Below, one piece after another: positions 5,183-6,204 of a stretch of 6,204 bases of DNA. Position 1 is the first letter of the stretch; the number at the start of each line of letters is the position of its first letter. The translations under genes and the position numbers were made by a program. The notes below the pieces were generated by a model, which ran no database searches, was not told where the DNA came from, and saw only the letters and a list, made by a program, of their open reading frames with translations. The stretch is from Pseudomonadota bacterium. Its GTDB lineage: Bacteria > Pseudomonadota > Gammaproteobacteria > Burkholderiales > Burkholderiaceae_C. The stretch spans positions 1 to 6,204 of the forward strand of contig JAFAGF010000041.1 of assembly GCA_023422975.1 (NCBI GenBank), in the 5' to 3' direction.

Positions 5183-5295
5183 GAATCGCGCGCGCCAGCG
5201 CATGCGCACTTGCCTTCCACCCGGCAAGTGACCGCCTGGAACGCACGAGAGCGACATCAAAGCCCCGCTATGCGTCACTTCGTAGCGGGGCTTTT
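5183..5295 (+). ncRNA. Candidate small RNA (or leader RNA) ending in a terminator hairpin
   Basis: From the predicted start near 5183 the RNA would be about 113 nt. It would carry a perfect 8-bp hairpin, CACTTGCC/GGCAAGTG (5207-5214 with 5223-5230), whose loop TTCCACCC is pyrimidine-rich. A mostly unpaired stretch (5231-5258) and a terminator hairpin (5259-5294) follow. I do not recognise an Rfam family; it is not SRP RNA, tmRNA or a typical riboswitch as far as I can see. It ends about 215 bp before the permease start, so it could be a free sRNA or a prematurely terminated permease leader. No reading frame with a ribosome-binding site lies inside it. Confidence 0.45.
5259..5295 (+). terminator. 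Rho-independent terminator-like hairpin
   Basis: AAAGCCCCGCTA (5259-5270) pairs perfectly with TAGCGGGGCTTT (5283-5294), a 12-bp GC-rich stem. The loop may shrink by extra T-G and G-C pairs. The T-run is only four long (5292-5295) before ACATC, so the stem is strong but the U-tract is short. No protein gene ends just before it, which supports a non-coding transcript or attenuation. Confidence 0.75.
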
Positions 5296-5494
5296 ACATC
5301 GCCGCGTCATGCAGCCGTCTCACGATGTGCTGTTGCCGCTGGCGATATCCGATGAAGAAAACAGGCCCACAGAGGCCACTTTTTATGCCTGACAGAAGTA
5401 CACACCGCTTTTCCAACCACGCGCTGCATATGACACAGCTTCCCGATCGCCCCAAGGCGAAGCCACCCGAGTTCACCGCTCCCTGATTTTTCTA

Positions 5495-5500
5495 AGAGGT
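5495..5500 (+). promoter_or_regulatory. Shine-Dalgarno site deciding the TTG start of the permease
   Basis: AGAGGT lies nine bases before TTG 5510, within TAAGAGGT, a near match to the anti-Shine-Dalgarno complement. No in-frame ATG exists between the upstream stop (5390-5392) and residue Met33, which falls inside the first membrane helix, so TTG is the best start. Confidence 0.7.
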
Positions 5501-5509
5501 AGAAGTAAA

Positions 5510-6204
5510 TTGACCACCCATCATGATTCCCATGGAGTCGCCAAACTCCAAAAGACACTTGTCCTGTGGCAAGTCATCATCATCGGCCTGGCCTACATCC
5601 AGCCCATGACGTTGCTGGATACGTTCGGCATGGTGTCGAGAGACAGCCTGCAGCACGTACCCACGTCTTACATGATTGCGTTGATCGCCGTGTTGCTGAC
5701 ATCGATCAGCTACGGCCACATGATCCGCAAACACCCCTCCTCGGGTTCTGCGTACACCTATGTGCAAAAGTCCATCCACCCCAATGCGGGCTTTATGGTG
5801 GGCTGGTCTTCCTTGCTGGATTATTTGTTGTCTCCCATGGTCAACATCTTGCTGGCAAACATCTACCTCACAGAACTGTTCCCGGACGTCAACCACTGGG
5901 TCTGGATCATTGGCCTGTCGCTGTTGATGGTGGGCGTGAACCTGCGCGGTGCACGCTTTGTGGCCAACTTCAACAGCCTCATCGTGGTGGTGCAGTTGCT
6001 GGTCATCGGCATCTTTACCTACCTCATCTACACCAAGCTGTACGCCGGCCAGAACGCCCTGGGCGACATCGCCGAGCAAGGCGCCGATGCGCTGTGGAGC
6101 TTCAACCCCTTCTGGAGCGCCAGCACCGAAATTGGCGCACTGATCACGGGCGCCACCATTCTGTGCTTCTCGTTCACGGGCTTTGACTCGCTGAGCTCGC
6201 TGGC
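5510..6204 (+). CDS. APC-family permease, PuuP-like (putrescine/amine or amino-acid importer), C-terminus beyond window
   Basis: This is an inner-membrane, proton-coupled secondary transporter of the amino acid-polyamine-organocation superfamily. The 231 visible codons resemble E. coli putrescine importer PuuP as I recall it: LWQVIIIGLAYIQPMTLLDTFG (19-40), SAYTYVQKSI (80-89), GFMVGWSSLLDYLLSPMVN (94-112), NFNSLIVVVQ (153-162) and GATILCFSFTGFDSLSSL (214-231). About six membrane helices are seen: roughly 18-40, 52-70, 93-120, 130-146, 154-174 and 208-230. A full-length member has about 12 and 450-500 residues, so roughly half is present. The GLAYIQPMT stretch in helix 1 is where the family's unwound, substrate-binding segment lies. 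The start is TTG 5510 with AGAGGT upstream. Substrate is inferred: putrescine is plausible, but another amine or an amino acid is possible, and no polyamine genes are visible nearby. Its promoter was not identified; the 607-bp upstream gap contains a possible leader RNA. Confidence 0.92.
   Translation, partial: MTTHHDSHGVAKLQKTLVLWQVIIIGLAYIQPMTLLDTFGMVSRDSLQHVPTSYMIALIAVLLTSISYGHMIRKHPSSGSAYTYVQKSIHPNAGFMVGWSSLLDYLLSPMVNILLANIYLTELFPDVNHWVWIIGLSLLMVGVNLRGARFVANFNSLIVVVQLLVIGIFTYLIYTKLYAGQNALGDIAEQGADALWSFNPFWSASTEIGALITGATILCFSFTGFDSLSSL

Larger units (their letters stand above)
4903..5509. other. 607-bp intergenic region before the permease gene
   Basis: I find no convincing protein gene here. 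The short frames on both strands lack ribosome-binding sites and family-like sequence. What it does hold is the metQ terminator, a sigma54-like site, a pair of inverted degenerate repeats, a strong sigma70-type promoter leading to two hairpins, and the permease ribosome-binding site. Between 5296 and 5494 I see nothing definite, and in particular no clear promoter for the permease. Confidence 0.6.

Noticed and set aside
5202..5231. Nine-codon frame MRTCLPPGK in front of the 5259-5295 terminator, considered as an attenuator leader peptide
   Set aside because: No Shine-Dalgarno precedes it, it has no run of one regulatory amino acid, and the permease is more than 270 bp away.
5099..5392. 97-codon plus-strand frame across the intergenic gap
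   Set aside because: It runs through the predicted promoter and two hairpins, lacks a ribosome-binding site and has no recognisable protein character.
5492..6079. 195-codon minus-strand frame rich in His, Gln, Asp and Val
   Set aside because: It is antisense to the permease, whose plus frame has clear family motifs; the composition is that of a mirrored membrane-protein frame.

Overview
This is an ordinary-looking chromosomal housekeeping stretch, most likely from a betaproteobacterium of the order Burkholderiales, probably family Comamonadaceae. The reasons are moderately high GC, a divergent ygfZ/mltG pair, an alcohol dehydrogenase that reads like the Cupriavidus-type enzyme, and intergenic GATAGCT-type repeats of the kind I remember from Acidovorax/Comamonas relatives. 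The assignment rests on reading and recollection, not on a database search.

Layout. The left edge holds the N-terminal 316 codons of mltG (endolytic murein transglycosylase, minus strand, C-terminus cut off by the window). Diverging from it across only 9-33 bp is ygfZ (folate-binding Fe-S cluster protein, plus strand, 984-1886). ygfZ converges with a zinc-dependent medium-chain alcohol dehydrogenase (minus, 2050-3144). A perfect 19-bp bidirectional terminator hairpin (1976-2018) separates the two. After a 319-bp regulatory gap comes tRNA-Pro(GGG) (3464-3540, CCA encoded) with its own TATAAT box and terminator. Next are a small SSB-like OB-fold protein (3635-3985) and an orphan MetQ/NlpA-type substrate-binding protein (4111-4902) with a terminator. 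A 607-bp gap (4903-5509) follows. It contains the metQ terminator, a degenerate inverted repeat, a sigma54-like site, and a promoter-hairpin-terminator module that looks like a small RNA gene of about 113 nt. The right edge holds the first 231 codons of a PuuP-like APC amine/amino-acid permease that starts at TTG (5510, plus strand, C-terminus cut off).

How the genes work together. I see no single pathway. These are mostly single-gene transcription units, each with its own terminator, covering cell-wall synthesis, Fe-S maintenance, alcohol/aldehyde redox, translation, DNA binding and solute uptake. metQ has no metN/metI partners here, and the permease is not its partner. I found no mobile element, CRISPR array, phage gene or defence system, and no clear novel multi-gene system. 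The least explained parts are the candidate small RNA upstream of the permease, the nested dyad over the tRNA-Pro promoter, and the inverted repeat that could hide the metQ ribosome-binding site.
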